NCBI GenBank assembly: GCA_028751875.1
Contig: CM054153.1
Location: 34,307,887-34,371,886, forward strand
Direction: 5' to 3'
Length of the DNA: 64,000 nt
Source of the DNA: Rapana venosa
Lineage: Eukaryota; Mollusca; Gastropoda; Neogastropoda; Muricidae
The notes beneath the pieces were generated by a model, which had not been told where the DNA came from, made no database searches, and was given only the letters and a program-made list of their open reading frames with translations. The number at the start of each line of letters is the position of its first letter. Positions within the stretch are counted from its first letter, which is position 1. A program made the translations under genes and the position numbers. Positions 19,912 through 32,960 of the stretch are shown here, in pieces.

Positions 19912-20411
19912 NNNNNNNNNNNNNNNNNNNNNNNNNNNNNNNNNNNNNNNNNNNNNNNNNNNNNNNNNNNNNNNNNNNNNNNNNNNNNNNNNNNNNNNNN
20001 NNNNNNNNNNNNNNNNNNNNNNNNNNNNNNNNNNNNNNNNNNNNNNNNNNNNNNNNNNNNNNNNNNNNNNNNNNNNNNNNNNNNNNNNNNNNNNNNNNNN
20101 NNNNNNNNNNNNNNNNNNNNNNNNNNNNNNNNNNNNNNNNNNNNNNNNNNNNNNNNNNNNNNNNNNNNNNNNNNNNNNNNNNNNNNNNNNNNNNNNNNNN
20201 NNNNNNNNNNNNNNNNNNNNNNNNNNNNNNNNNNNNNNNNNNNNNNNNNNNNNNNNNNNNNNNNNNNNNNNNNNNNNNNNNNNNNNNNNNNNNNNNNNNN
20301 NNNNNNNNNNNNNNNNNNNNNNNNNNNNNNNNNNNNNNNNNNNNNNNNNNNNNNNNNNNNNNNNNNNNNNNNNNNNNNNNNNNNNNNNNNNNNNNNNNNN
20401 NNNNNNNNNNN
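19912..20411. other. Assembly gap, exactly 500 N
   Basis: All bases are N. The round length indicates a scaffolding placeholder of unknown true size. Open frames across it are meaningless. Confidence 0.99.
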
Positions 20412-23400
20412 TTAGAGCGCTTAAGAAAAAGCGTTGTGTTGACGCTTAAAAAAACGTTTGTGTTAGAGCGTTGTGTTAGACGCTTAGTTAAGCGTTGTGT
20501 TTTAAGGCTTGTTAGAGCTTGTTTTAGAGCGTTTGTTAGAGGCTTAGATAGGCGTTTGTTAAAGATTATGTTAGAACGCTTTTTTAGAGGTTTTGTAAGG
20601 CGCTTAGTTAGAGCGTTCTGTTAGAACACTTAGAGCGTTGTGTTAGAGTGCTTAGTAAGAGCGCTTAGTTAGAGCGTTGTATTAGAGCGCTTAGTTACAG
20701 CGCTTAATTAGAGCGTTGTGTTAGAGCGTTGTGCTAGAGCGCTTAGTTAGAGCGTTGTGTTAGAGCGCTTAGTTAGAGCGTTGTGTTAGAACGCTTAGTT
20801 AGAGCGTTGTGTTAGAGGGCTTAGTTAGAGCGTTGTGTTAGAGCGTTGTGTTAGAGCGCTGTGTTAGAGCGCTTTGTTAGAGCGTTGTGTTAGAGCGTTA
20901 TATTAGAGCACTTATTTAGAGCGTTGTGTTAGAGCGTTATTTTAGAGCGCTTAGTTAGTGCGCTCAATTAGAGCGTTGTATTATAGCACTTTATTAGAGC
21001 GTTGTGATAGAGCGCTTAATTAGAGCGTGGTGTTAGAGCGTTGCGTTAGAGCGCTTAGTTAGAGTTTGTGTTTGAGCACTTAGTTAGAGCGTATAGTTAG
21101 AGCGCTTAGTTAGAGCGTTGAGTTAGAGCGCTTAGTTAAAGCGCTTAGTTACAGCGTTATGTTAGAGCGCTTAGTTAGAGCGTTGTGTTAGAGTGCTTAG
21201 TTAGAGCGCTTAGTTAGAGCGTTATGTTAGAGCGTTATGTTAGAGCGCTTAGAGCTTTGTGTTTGAGCGATGTGTTAGAGCGCTTAGTTAGAGTGTTATG
21301 ATAGAGCGCTTGGTTAGTGCGCTTAGTTAGAGCGCTTAGAGCGCTTAGTTAGAGGGTTATGTTAGAGTGCTTAATTAGAGCGGTGTGTTAGAGCCCTTAG
21401 TTAGAGCGATGTGTTGGAGCGTTGTGTTAGAGCGCTTAAGTAGAGCGTTGTGTTAGAGCGTTATGTTAGAGTGCTTAATTAGAGCGTTTTGTTAGAGCGC
21501 TTATTTCGAGCGATGTGTTAGAGCGTTAATTAGAGCGTTGTGTTAGAGCGTTGTGTTAGAGTGCTTACTTAGAGCGCTTAGTTAGAGCGCTTAATTAGAG
21601 CGTGTTAGAGCGCTTAGTTAGAGCGCTTTGTTAGAGTGGTTAGTTAGAGCGCTGTGTTAAAGCGTTGTGTTTGAGCGCTTAGTTAGAGCACTTAGTTAGA
21701 GCGCTTAGTTAGAGCGCTCAGTTAGAGCGTTAGATTAGAACGCTTAGTTAGAACGCTTAGTCAGAGCCTTGTGTTATCCCATTGTGTTAGAGCGTTGTGT
21801 TAGAGCGCTTAGTAAGAGCGTTATATTAGAGCGCTTAGATAGAGCGTTATGTTAGAGCGCTTAGTTAGAGCGCTTAGTTAGAGCGTTATGTATTAGCCGT
21901 TAGTTAGAGAGCTTAGTTAGAGCATTATGTTAGAGCGCTTACTTAGAGCGTTGTGTTAGAGCGCTTAGATAGAGCGCTTAGTTAGAGCGTTGTGTTAGAG
22001 CGTTGTGTTAGAGCGATGTGTTAGAGTGTTATGCTAGAGCGCTTAAATAGAGCGATGTGTTAGAGCGCTTAGTTAGAGCGTTCTGTTAGAGCGCTTAGTT
22101 AGAGCGTTATGTTAGAGCGTTGTGTTAGAGCGTTGTGTAACAGCGCTTAGTTAGAGCGTTTTGTTAGAGCGCTTAGTTAGAGCGTTATGTTAGAGCATTG
22201 TGTTAGAGAGTTATGTTAGAGCGCTTAGTTAGAGCGTTGTGTTAGAGCGTTATGTTAGAGCGCTTAGTTAGAGCGTTGTGTTAGAGCGCTTAGTTAGAGC
22301 GTTATGTTAGAGCGTTGTGTTAGAGCGCTTAGTTAGAGCGCGTAGTTAGAGCGCTTAGTTAGAACGCTTAGTTAGAGCGTTGTTTTAGAGCGCTTAGTTA
22401 GCGCGCTTAGACAGAGCGTTGTGTTAGAGCGCTTAGTTAGAGCGTTGTGTTAAAGCGCTTAGTTAGAGCTTTATGTTAGAGCGTTGTGTTAGAGCGCTTA
22501 GTTAGAGCGTTGTGTTAGAGCGCTTAATTAGAGCGTTGTGTAAGAGCGCTTAGTTAGAGCGTTGTGTTAGAGCGCTTAGAGCGTTATGTTAGAGCGTTGT
22601 GTTAGAGCGTTGTGTAAGAGCGCTTAGTTAGAGCGTTGTGTTAGAGCGCTTGCTTAGTTAGAGCGTTATGTTAGAGCGTTGTGTTAGAGAGTTATGTTAG
22701 AGCGCTTAGTTAGAGCGTTGTGTTAGAGCGTTATGTTTGAGCGCTTAGTTAGAGCGTTGTGTTAGAGCGCTTAGTTAGAGCGTTATTTTAGAGCGTTGTG
22801 TTAGAGCGTTATGTTAGACCGCTTTGTTAGAGCGTTGTGTTAGAGAGTTATGTTAGAGCGATCAGTTAGAGTGTTGTGTTAGAGCGCTTAAGAAGAGCGT
22901 TGTGTTAGAGCGCTTAAGAAAAACGTTGTGTTAGAGCGTTGTGTTAGAGCGCTTAGTTAGAGCATTTTTTTAGAGCGCTTAGTTAGAGCGCTTAGTTAGA
23001 GCGCTTAGTTAGAGCGTTGTTTTAGAGCGCTTAGTTAGAGCGCTTAGATAGAGCGTTGTGTTAGAGAGTTATGTTAGAGCGCTTTGTTAGAGCGTTGTGT
23101 TAGAGCGCTTAGTTAGAGCGTTGTGTTAGAACGCTTAGAGCGTTGTGTTAGAGTGCTTAGTAAGAGCGCTTAGTTAGAGCGTTGTGTTAGAGCACATAGT
23201 TACAGCGCTTAGTTAGAGCGTTGTGTTAGAGCGTTGTGTTAGAGCGCTTAGTTAGAGCGTTGTGTTAGAGTGCTTAGTTAGAGCGTTGTGTTAGAGCGTT
23301 GTGTTACAGCGCTTAGTTAAAGCGCTTAGTTAGAGCGTTATGTTACAGCGCTGAGTTAGAGCGTTGTGTTAGAACGCTTAGTTAGAGCGTTGTGTTAGAG

Positions 23401-25140
23401 GGCTTAGTTAGAGCGTTGTGTTAGAGGGTTTAGTTAGAGCGTTGTGTTAGAGCGCTGTGTTAGAGCGCTGTGTTAGAGCGCTGTGTTAGAGCGTTGTGTT
23501 AGAGCGTTATATTAGAGCACTTAGTTAGAGCGTTGTGTTATAGCGTTATGTTAGAGCGCTTAGTTTGTTCGCTTAATTAGAGCGTTATATTATAGCACTT
23601 TATTAGAGCGTTGTGATAGAACGCTTAATTAGAGCGTGGTGTTAGAGCGTTGCGTTAGAGCGCTTAGTTAGAGCGTTGTGTTTCAGCACTTAGTTAGAGC
23701 GCTTGGTTAGAGCGCTTAGTTAGAGCGCTTAGTTACAGTGTTATGTTAGAGCGGTTAGTTAGAGCGTTGTGTTAGAGCGCTTATTTAGAGCGCTTAGTTA
23801 GAGCGTTATGTTAGAGCTTTATGTTAGAGCGCTTAGTTAGAGCTTTGTGTTAGAGCGATGTGTTAGAGTGCTTAGTTAGAGTGTTATGTTAGAGCGCTTG
23901 GTTAGTGCGCTTAGTTAGAGCGCTTAGAGCGCTTAGTTAGATCGCTTAGTTAGAGGGTTATGCTAGAGTGCTTAATTAGTGCGGTGTGTTAGAGCCCTTA
24001 GTTAGAGCGATGTGTTGGAGCGTTGTGTTAGAGCTCTTAGTTAGAGCATTGTGTTGGATCGTTATGTTAGAGTGCTTAATTAGAGCGTTTTGTTAGAGCG
24101 CTTATTTCGAGCGATGTGTTAGAGCGTTATATAGAGCGTTGTGTTAGAGCGTTGTGTTAGAGCGCTTACTTAGAGCGCTTAGTTAGAGCGCTTAGTTAGA
24201 GCGTTGTTTTAGAGCGCTTAGTTAGAGCGCTTAGATAGAGCGTTGTGTTAAAGAGTTATGTTAGAGCGCTTTGTTAGAGCGTTGTGTAAGAGCGCTTAGT
24301 TAGAGCGTTGTGTTAGAACGCTTAGAGCGTTGTGTTAGAGTGCTTAGTAAGAGCGCTTAGTTAGAGCGTTGTGTTAGAGCACATAGTTACAGCGCTTAGT
24401 TAGAGCGTTGTTTTAGAGCGTTGTGTTAGAGCGCTTAGTTAGAGCGTTGTGTTAGAGTGCTTAGTTAGAGCGTTGTGTTAGAGCGTTGTGTTACAGCGCT
24501 TAGTTAAAGCGCTTAGTTAGAGCGTTATGTTACAGCGCTGAGTTAGAGCGTTGTGTTAGAACGCTTAGTTAGAGCGTTGTGTTAGAACGCTTAGTTAGAG
24601 CGTTGTGTTAAAGGGTTTAGTTAGAGCGTTGTGTTAGAGCGCTGTGTTAGAGCGCTGTGTTAGAGCGCTGTGTTAGAGCGTTGTGTTAGAGCGTTATATT
24701 AGAGCACTTAGTTAGAGCGTTGTGTTATAGCGTTATGTTAGAGCGCTTAGTTTGTTCGCTTAATTAGAGCGTTATATTATAGCACTTTATTAGAGCGTTG
24801 TGATAGAACGCTTAATTAGAGCGTGGTGTTAGAGCGTTGCGTTAGAGCGCTTAGTTAGAGCGTTGTGTTTCAGCACTTAGTTAGAGCGTTGTGTTAGAGC
24901 GATTAGTTAGAGCGTTGTGTTAGAGCGCTTGGTTAGAGCGCTTAGTTAAAGCGCTTAGTTACAGTGTTATGTTAGAGCGGTTAGTTAGAGCGTTGTGTTA
25001 GAGCGCTTAGTTAGAGCGCTTAGTTAGAGCGCTTAGTTAGGCGTTATGTTAGAGCTTTATGTTAGAGCGCTTAGTTAGAGCTTTGTGTTACAGCGATGTG
25101 TTAGAGTGCTTAGTTAGAGTGTTATGTTAGAGCGCTTGGT
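20412..25140 (+). repeat. 13-bp satellite array (TTAGAGCGCTTAG / TTAGAGCGTTGTG), well-preserved part
   Basis: Head-to-tail 13-base units, all in one orientation. The constant part is TTAGAGCG; the last five bases are mainly CTTAG, TTGTG or TTATG. Roughly 360 units. A rare string (AACGCTTAGAGCG with the following GTGCTTAGTAAG) recurs at 23131 and 24318, giving a higher-order period of 1,187 bases, and a third related copy starts near 20626. The first ~200 bases after the gap are less regular. No coding content. Confidence 0.96.
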
Positions 25141-28100
25141 GTGCGCTTAGTTTAAACGCTTTTGAGCGCTTAGTTTGATCGTTTTAGAGGGTTATGTTAG
25201 AGTGCTTAATTAAGCGGGGTTGTTAGAGCCCTTAGTTAGAGCGATGTCTTAGAGCGTTGTGTTAAACTTTAGTTAGAGCATTGGGGAAACGTTTGAGAGT
25301 GTTAATTAGAGCGTTTTTTAGAGCGCTTATTTGAGCTGGTTAGAGCGTTATTAGGCGTTTGTTTGAGCGCTTACTTAGGCGCTTAGTTAGAGCGCTTAAT
25401 TAGCGCGTGTTGAGCGCTTATTAGAGCGCTTTGTTTGAGTGGTTAGTGAGCGTTGTGTTAAAGCGTTGTGTTTTACGTTTTTTGACCTTATTAGAGCGCT
25501 TAGTTAGAGCGTTTTGGTTGAACGTTATTAGAACGCTTTTTCGAGGTTTTGTTATCCCTTTTTGAGAAATTGTTTTAAACGCTTTGTTTTTGGCGTTTTA
25601 TTAGAACGCTTAGTAGAGCGTTTTTTGAGCGCTTTGTTTTTTGAGCGCTTTTGTTAGAGCGTTATGTAAGAGCGCTTATTAAGCGTTAGTTAGAGGTTAT
25701 GAGAGGCTTACTTTGGCGTTGTGTTTTAGCGCTTTTAGAGCGCTTAGTTAGAGGTTATGTTGAGCGTTTGTGTTGACCCTTAGTTAGAGCGCTTAGTTTT
25801 AGGTTGGTTACCGCTTTGGTAGAGCCTTAGTTAGGGTTGGTTAGAGCGCTTAATTAGAGCGCTTAGTTAGAGCGCTGTGTTAAAGCGCTAAAATTTGAAA
25901 AACGATGGTTAGAGCGTTAATTGGGGGTTGTGTTGGCGTTGTGTTAGATTTCTTAAAAGTGCTTGGAGCGCTTAATTAGAGCTTGTTAGAGCGCTTATTT
26001 TGAGCGCTTTTTTAAGTGGTAGTTAGAGCGTTGTGTTAAAAACGTTGGTGTTTTAGCGCTTAGTTAGAGCGCTTAGTTAGAGCCTTTGTTAAGCGCTTGT
26101 TTGGCGTTATGTTAGGCGCTTACTTAAAGCGTTTTGTTTGGGGCGCTTTGTTGAGCGATTAATAGAGCGTTAGTTAGAGCGTTGTGTTAAAAGGTGGTTA
26201 GAGGCGTTTGTTGTTTAAACGTTTTTAGAGGTTTTTAGACGCTTATTTTGACCTTATAAGCGGGGGTTTTATTTAGAGCTTGGTTAGACGCTTGTTTAAG
26301 GAAAACGCTTTGTAGAGCGTTTTGTTAACCATTGGGGGTAAGGCCTTTGTTTTGAGCGCTTTGTTAGAGGGTTATTTAGAGGCTTAGATGGTTTGGGGGT
26401 TTTGGGGTTTAGACGCTTGTTAGAGCGTTTTTAAAAGTTGGGTTTGGTTTGAGCGCTTAGAGAGTTTATGGGTTTGAGCGCTTATTAGGGTTGTGTTTTT
26501 GGGGCTTAGTTTGAGCCTTTTGTTTAGAGCGCTTAGTTAGAGCCTTTTTTTTTAAGCGTTTGGGTTTGAGCGTTTTGAGCGCTTAGTTAGAGCTTTGTTT
26601 TAAGGGGTTAGTTTGACGCTTAGTTAACGTTGTGTTACAGTCCCCTTTGGAAAAACTTGTGTTGGGTGTTAGAGCGCTTAGTTTGACGTTGTTAGACCTT
26701 AGTTAGACGTTGTTTAGGGGTTTTTGAGCCTTTGTTTGGGGCTTAGTTAGAGTTTTGTTAAGGGCTTAGTTAGGGGGTCCTTGTTAAGCGTTGTTGGTTT
26801 TTAGAGCGTTTTTGTTTAAACGCTTAGGTAACTTGTTTTTAAGGAGGCGCTTTTTAGAGCGTTAGTTAAGGGGTTTTTTTAGAGCGTAATTAAAGGCCTT
26901 GGGTTAGGCTTTGTTAAAGGGACTTAAAGGGGTTAGAACGCAGTTTAGAGGTTAGTTAAAGGCGTTTAGGGACTTTTTAAACCTTAGTTGAGCGGTGTGT
27001 TGACTTTTTAGAACTTTGTTAGAGCGTTGGGGGAGACTTTTTTGAAGCATTGAGCGGGAAGAGGTTATTAGAGCGTTTGTTAACGCTAAGTTTAAGATTG
27101 TGTTTAAGCTTGGTTGAGCGCTTAAGAGCGCGAAAGCAAGTTGACGCTTGTTATAGGTTTGTTAAGCGTTGGAGAGCGTTATGAGAGGTTTTAGGCGGTT
27201 GTTAACTTTTGTTGACGGTTTGGGGGTTGGTTTTAGAGCGCTTAGTTAAGGGGTTGTTTTTTAACGCTTGTTGGGTTGTGTTTTTTTGGGGTTTTTAAAC
27301 GCAATTAGAGCATTGTGTTAGGGTTTTTAACCTTATTAGAGCGTTTTTACCTTTGGGTTTAATTTTTTGTTAAGCGCTTTTAGAGCGTTGTGTTTGAGCG
27401 TTTTTAGACGAGGGGCGTTTTGTTTTACTTTTTAACGGTTTAGGGGGTTTTTTGAGCGCTTATTGAGGTTTGGGGGCCTTATTTGAGCTTTTTTTTCCAG
27501 AAGGGTAGGGCGTTTTTGTGTTAGGAAAACGCTTAGGTGAGAATTTGTTTAGAGTGTTATTTTAAAAGCCTTTTAGAGCGTTGTTTGGGGTTTGAGGCCC
27601 CTTTTAAGCATTGTTAGAGGTTTTGGGTACGCGCTTTTAGAGGTTTTGGGTTTTAGGAGTTTAACGCGCTTTAAGGTTTTAGAGCGTTTTGAGAGGGTTT
27701 TTTTGGGGGGTTTGTTAAAACGTTAGGAGGTTTAGTTTAGAAACCCTTTTTTTTGAGCTTTTTTGTTAAGCCTTATTTAAAGGGTTAGTTGGGCTTTGTT
27801 AAAAGTTAGAGCGTTATTTTGGGATTAGTGCGTTTTGAAGGTTTTGGTTAAAAAGGCTTATTTAGAGCCTTTGTTAGAGGTTGTTTACGTTATTAGGGGT
27901 TTTTAGAGCCAGGGTTGACTTTGTTAGACCAGAAGGTTAGAGAGGCTTGTTTAAAGGTTAAATTAAGGTTAAAAGCCCTTTTTTTAAAATTAAAGGCTTG
28001 TGTTAAGCGCTTAGTTAACCGGGCGTTTATTAAGGGTGCCCTATTAAAAGGCTTTTTAGAGCCTTTGTTTGAGCCTTAGTTAAAGCGCTTAGTTAGGAAA

Positions 28101-30250
28101 ACTTAGAGGCGTTTTGTTAGAGCTTTTTTAAACCCGTTGGGGTTGGGGCCCTTAAGTAAATTTTAAGAGCGGTTTTTTAACGTTTTTAGACGGTTTAAAG
28201 GGTTTAAGGTTAAAGGCGGGTGTTTGAGGTAAAAATTTAGCCTTTTGAAGTTGGGGTTAGGCCCTTGTTAAACGTTAGTTAACGTTTTAAAAGCGTTTTT
28301 TTTAACGTTTTTAGAGTTGTTAAAAGCCTTAAATTTTTAGCCCTTTTTTAGCCTTAAATTAGGGTTAGTTTGGTTTCTGTTTGGGCTTTGGAGGGCATTT
28401 TAAACGTTTTTTAGAGCTTTGTTTGGGCTTTTTAGGGTTTGAAACGCTTAGTTGGGCTTTTGTTGAACGTTATGTTGAGGTTTATTAGACGGTTTGAGCG
28501 TTGTGTCGGGTTTTATTAGAACGTTTTTAGAGCGGTGTTAGTTTAGAGGTTATTAGGAACGAAATTAGACGTTGGTTTTAAGCGCTTATTAGGGGTTTGT
28601 GAGAGCGCTTTTAGTTTAGAGGGTTGGAGAACGTTTGTTAAGGGGGGGTTTAGGGGGTTTAAAAATTTTTTTGGGGGGTTTTTTTTTGTTTGAACGTTAT
28701 TAGAGCGCTTATTGAGCCCTTTGTTGAGCTTATTTTGAGCGCAGTTAGAGCGTTGTGGGGGGGTTTTAAGCTTAGTTAGAGGTTGTTAAGCCCAAAGAGC
28801 GTTGTTAAAAAGCTTTTGTTGGGCCTTGTTTGGGGCGCTTAGTTAAGGTGTTGGCTAGAGGGTTTGTTGAGGCATTAAATTAGACGCCAATTTGCGCTTT
28901 TTAGAGGGCTTTTAGACGTTAGTTTGGCGTTTTTAGAGCGTTATTTTTAGGGTTTTTGAACCTTGTTAGACTTAGTAGAGCGTTTAGTTAGGTCCCTAGT
29001 TTTAAGGTGTTGAACTTTTGTTAGAGCGCTTGTTAGAGGTAGTTAGAGCGTTTGTTTTTTTAACCTTAGGTTTTTTTGAGCCGTTGAAAGCGTTATGTTA
29101 GAGGTTAGTTGAGGTTAGTTGGCGGTTTAGGCGTTTTGGGTTAAGGTTTTGGTAGAGGTTTTTTTTTAACTTTTGTTAAGGTTAGTTAAGGCTATTAGAG
29201 CTTTGTAGGGGGCGCTTAGTTAACTTTTCTTTTAAAAGGTTGTTAACTTTTTTTAGAGCGCTTTGTTAAGAGGTTATTTTTAAAGCGTTTTTAAGGGTTT
29301 TTTAGGCGCTTAGTGGCATTTTGGGGTAGTTAGGAGGCGTTTTTTTATAGAGGGGTTTAGAGGTTTTGTTAAAGGGGCTTTGTTTGACTTTGGGGAGGCG
29401 TTTGGGTTTTAAGGTTATTTATGGTTTATTGTGGGCCTTAGTTAGAGGTTTAGAGCTTTGTTAGAGGCTTTTAGGGTTTGGTTGACGTTTTTAGAGGTTA
29501 GTTGACTTGTGGAGCAAAGGGGGGGTTTGAGCCTTGGGAAAAAAGGTTGTGAGGCGTTGGGGTTTGGGTTTTGTTAGAACGTTGTGTTGGCGCTTTTGTT
29601 TTTAACTTTTGTTGGAGGCCTTGGTTAGAACTTTTTTTGTGGTTGGTTTTTAAATTTTGTTAATTTGTTAGAGTTTTGTTGACCCGGGGGTTTGAGTTTT
29701 AGTTAGGCCTTTTAGGGTTTGTTTTGAAAAGTTGGGTTTGGATTTTTTAGGTTAGTTAAGCGAGTTAAGCGCTTTTTAGAGCGCTTGTTAAACGAGTTGT
29801 TAGACGGTTGTTAAGCGTTATGTTAAGCGTTATTAGATTGTGGGTTTTTTGAACGGGTTGGGTTAGAGGGGTTTGTTAAACTTTTTTAGGGCCCTTTAGG
29901 GGGTTTAAAACCTTATTAGAGTGTGAATTATTTGAGGTTTTTTTTAGTTAATAACCCTTTGGTTGGGGCTTATTAGAAGGTCGTGGAAACGTTTTTGGGG
30001 GTTTCTAAATTATAGGTTTTAAAAGGGTTTTTGGGAAGGGGGTTTGTTGGGCATGTGTTAGATTGTGTTAACCCCAAAAAAGCTTTTTTAAGGGGGGGCC
30101 TTAAATTGGGGGTTTTTTGTTTTGGGAAAAAAGGGGCTTTTAGGGTTTTGGGGAAAGTTTTTTAAAGTTTTGTTTGGTGGGGGTTGGGTTAAGTTGTTTT
30201 TCTTTGAGGGATTGGGCTTTTTCACATGAACATTGGGTTAGGACTTAGGG
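25141..30250 (+). repeat. 13-bp satellite, corrupted or decayed part
   Basis: The same TTAGAGCG units persist but are increasingly shortened, merged and interrupted by G-, T- and A-runs. By about 29 kb only fragments such as TTAGAGCG and GCGCTTAGTTA remain. The change begins abruptly near 25141. I think poor consensus over a long satellite is more likely than biological decay, but the sequence alone cannot decide. Confidence 0.85.
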
Positions 30251-30774
30251 GGGCTTTTGTTGCGCTTTTTAAGGGTTTGGTTTTTCCCTTTTCCCTTTTT
30301 AACTTTTTTTTTTTTTTTTTCCTTTTTCCCTTTTTTGACTTGTTTAAACTTTTTTTTCCTTGTTTTGTTTTTAATTTTTAACCCCTTTTGCAAAACCTTT
30401 TAACCCAATTACTTTTATTAATTTTTAACATTTTTTAATTTTTTTTACTTCTTTTCAAATTCATTTTTTAATATTTCCCCCTAAATTTCCCCAAATTTTT
30501 TTATTTTCCCTCCTTTTTCCCCTTCCTTTCTCCTTTTTACCCCTCCGGGGGTTTCTTTTCCCTTTTCTTTTCCATTTTTTCCCCTTTTTCTATTTAATTT
30601 TTTTCCTTTTTCCACCACTCCTTTTCCCCTTTTTTTCCTTTTTTTTTCTCTTTCTTCCCTTTTTTTTTTTACATTGGTTTTTAAAATTTTTTCTTTTTTT
30701 ATTTTTTTTCCCCCCCTTTCTTTTTTTTGGTTTTCTTTCTTCTTCCCTTTTTCTTTTTCCCCTTTTTTTCACTA

Positions 30775-30868
<94 letters not shown>

Positions 30869-32433
30869 GGGGGGTTTTTCTTTTTTTTTTTACTTCTTTT
30901 TCCTTTTTTCCTTTTTCCTTTTTCCCCTTTTTCTTTTTACTTTTCCTTTTTTTTTCCTTTTCTTTTTCTTTTTCTTTTTTCTTTTTCCTTTTTTCCTTTT
31001 TAGGCCTTTTTACCTTTTTCCCCTTCCTTTTTTCCCTTTTCCTATTCCCCCTTTTTCCTTTCTCTTTTCTTTCTTCCCTTTCCCCCCCTTTCCCCTTCTT
31101 CCCTTTTCCTTTTTTCCCCTCTTTCTCCTCTTTTTTCCTTTCCCCTTCCTCCCCTTTTTTTCCCTGGTCCTCTTTTTACTTTTCTTCCTGTTTCCACCCC
31201 CCTTTTCCCCTTTTTTTTCTTTTCTCTTTCCTTTTTTTCCTTTTTCCTTTTCCTTTTTTCTTTCTTTTTTTTTTTCCTCCCTTCTGTCTGGGTCTTCTTT
31301 CTACTCCTTTTCTTCCCTCCTTACTCTCCTTTCTTCCTTTCTCTTTTCTTTTTCTCTCTTCTTTTCTTTCTCTTCCTTCTTATCTCTTTCTCTTCTCTCC
31401 TCTCTTTTCCTCTCTCTCTCTCTTTTTTTCTCCCCCCTTTTTCTCTTTTCTTTTTTCTTCCCCTTTTTCTTTTCTCTTTTCTCCCCCCTTCTCTTCTCTC
31501 CTTCCCCTTCTTTTTTTTTTCTTCCTCTCCTCTTCTCTTTTCTTCTCTCCCCCTCTCCTTTTCTTTCTCTTCTCTTTCTCTCCTTTTTCTCTCCCCTTAT
31601 CTTCTTCTTCTCTTCTCTCCTCCCCCTCTCCTTCTTCTCTCTCTCCTCTCTTTCTTTTTCCTCTTCTCTCTTTCCCTTTTTCCTCTCCTTTTCTCTCTTC
31701 TCTTCCTCCTCTTCTTTCTTTTCTCTCCTCTCTCTCCTTTCTCTCCCCTCCCGTCCTCTTTCTTTTCTTTTTCCTTTCCTTCCCTTCCCCTTCCTTCCCT
31801 TCTCTCTTCTGGGGCTCTCTCTTTTTTCCTCTCTTTACTCTTCTTTCTCTCTTTTCTTCTTTCTCTTTTTCTCTTTTCTCTCTTCTTTTCTCTTCTCTTT
31901 TTTTTTCCCTTTTCTCTCTCTCTTCTTCCCCCCCCCCTTTTCTTCCCTCCTCCTTTTTTTCTTTCCTCCCTTTTTTTCTTAATGGAAAAAATCTTTTTTT
32001 TTTCTTTCCTCCCTTTCTATTTTTTCATCTCATTTTCCTTTTCTTTTTTTTTTTTTTTTCCTTCCCTTCCCCCCGGGGGGGGGGGTTCTTTTTGGTTTTT
32101 TAATTTTTTTTTCTTTTTCTTTTAATTTCTTTCCCGTCTTTTCTTTTTTTTTTCTTCTTTTCACAAAATTTTTTTCCTTTTTTCCCCCTTTTTCTTTTTT
32201 TTTCTTTTTTTTCTTTCTTTTTTTGGTTTTTCTTTTTTTTTTTGTCTGTTTTCCTTTCTTTCTTTCCCAAAACCCCTTTTTTTTTTCCCCCCTCCCCCCC
32301 CCTCCCTTTTTTTTTTTTTATCTTTCTTTTTGGTTTTTTCTTTTTCATTTTTTTATTTCATTTCTTCTTTTTTTTTTTTTTTTCTTTTTTTTTTTCTTTT
32401 TTCCCTCTTTTCTTTCTTTCTTTTTTTTCTTTT

Positions 32434-32465
<32 letters not shown>

Positions 32466-32697
32466 AACTTTCTTTTTCCCTCTACCCTATCCTCTCCCTC
32501 TTTTCTCCCCCTCTCCCCCCCGGGGGGTATACCCCTTTTTCTTCTTTTTCCTTTCCTTTTCCCCCCTACCTTTCTCACTTTTTTCACTCTTCTTTTCAAA
32601 TTCCCCTTTTTAAAAAAAAAAAAAAAAAAAAAATTTTTGGGGGGGGGGGGGGGGGGGGGGGGGGGCCCTTTTTTTTTAAAAAAAAAAAAAAAAAAAG
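30251..32697. repeat. Polypyrimidine tract with homopolymer blocks, suspected low-quality consensus
   Basis: About 2.4 kb that is almost only T and C on the plus strand, first T-runs and TTTCC, then TTCTC/CTCTC, then T-runs again. Blocks of pure A, T and G (30780-30870 and 32610-32697) look like consensus noise. Phe- and Lys-rich frames here are artefacts. Confidence 0.85.
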
Positions 32698-32719
32698 TGA
32701 CAAACGACGTGTGATGATG

Positions 32720-32960
32720 ATGGTGTGTATGATCATGTGTGCGAGTGTGTGTTTGTTGCGTGTGTGTCATTTTTTGTATGTGTCAGGTCTGTCTGTCTGT
32801 ATGTGTCTTTGTGTGTGTGTCTTTGTGTGTGTGTGTCTGTGTGTCCCTCTGTGTGTACGTGTGTGCGTGTGTCTGTCTGTGTGTCTGTCTGTGTGTCTAT
32901 GTTGTGTGCCTCTGTGTCTGTGTGTGTTTGTGTCTGTCTATAACTGTGCGTTTTACTCCC
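32720..32960. repeat. (TG)n/(TCTG)n imperfect microsatellite
   Basis: GTGTGT, CTGT and TGTC blocks. Confidence 0.9.

Noticed and set aside
19907..20449. Open frames of 180-200 codons across the gap
   Set aside because: They consist of N.
20412..25140. CRISPR array or telomeric repeat
   Set aside because: The 13-bp units are contiguous without spacers, the context is an animal genome, and TTAGAGCG is not a known telomere motif.
30590..32770. Phe-rich and Lys-rich frames
   Set aside because: They are translations of polypyrimidine or homopolymer sequence that is probably poor consensus.
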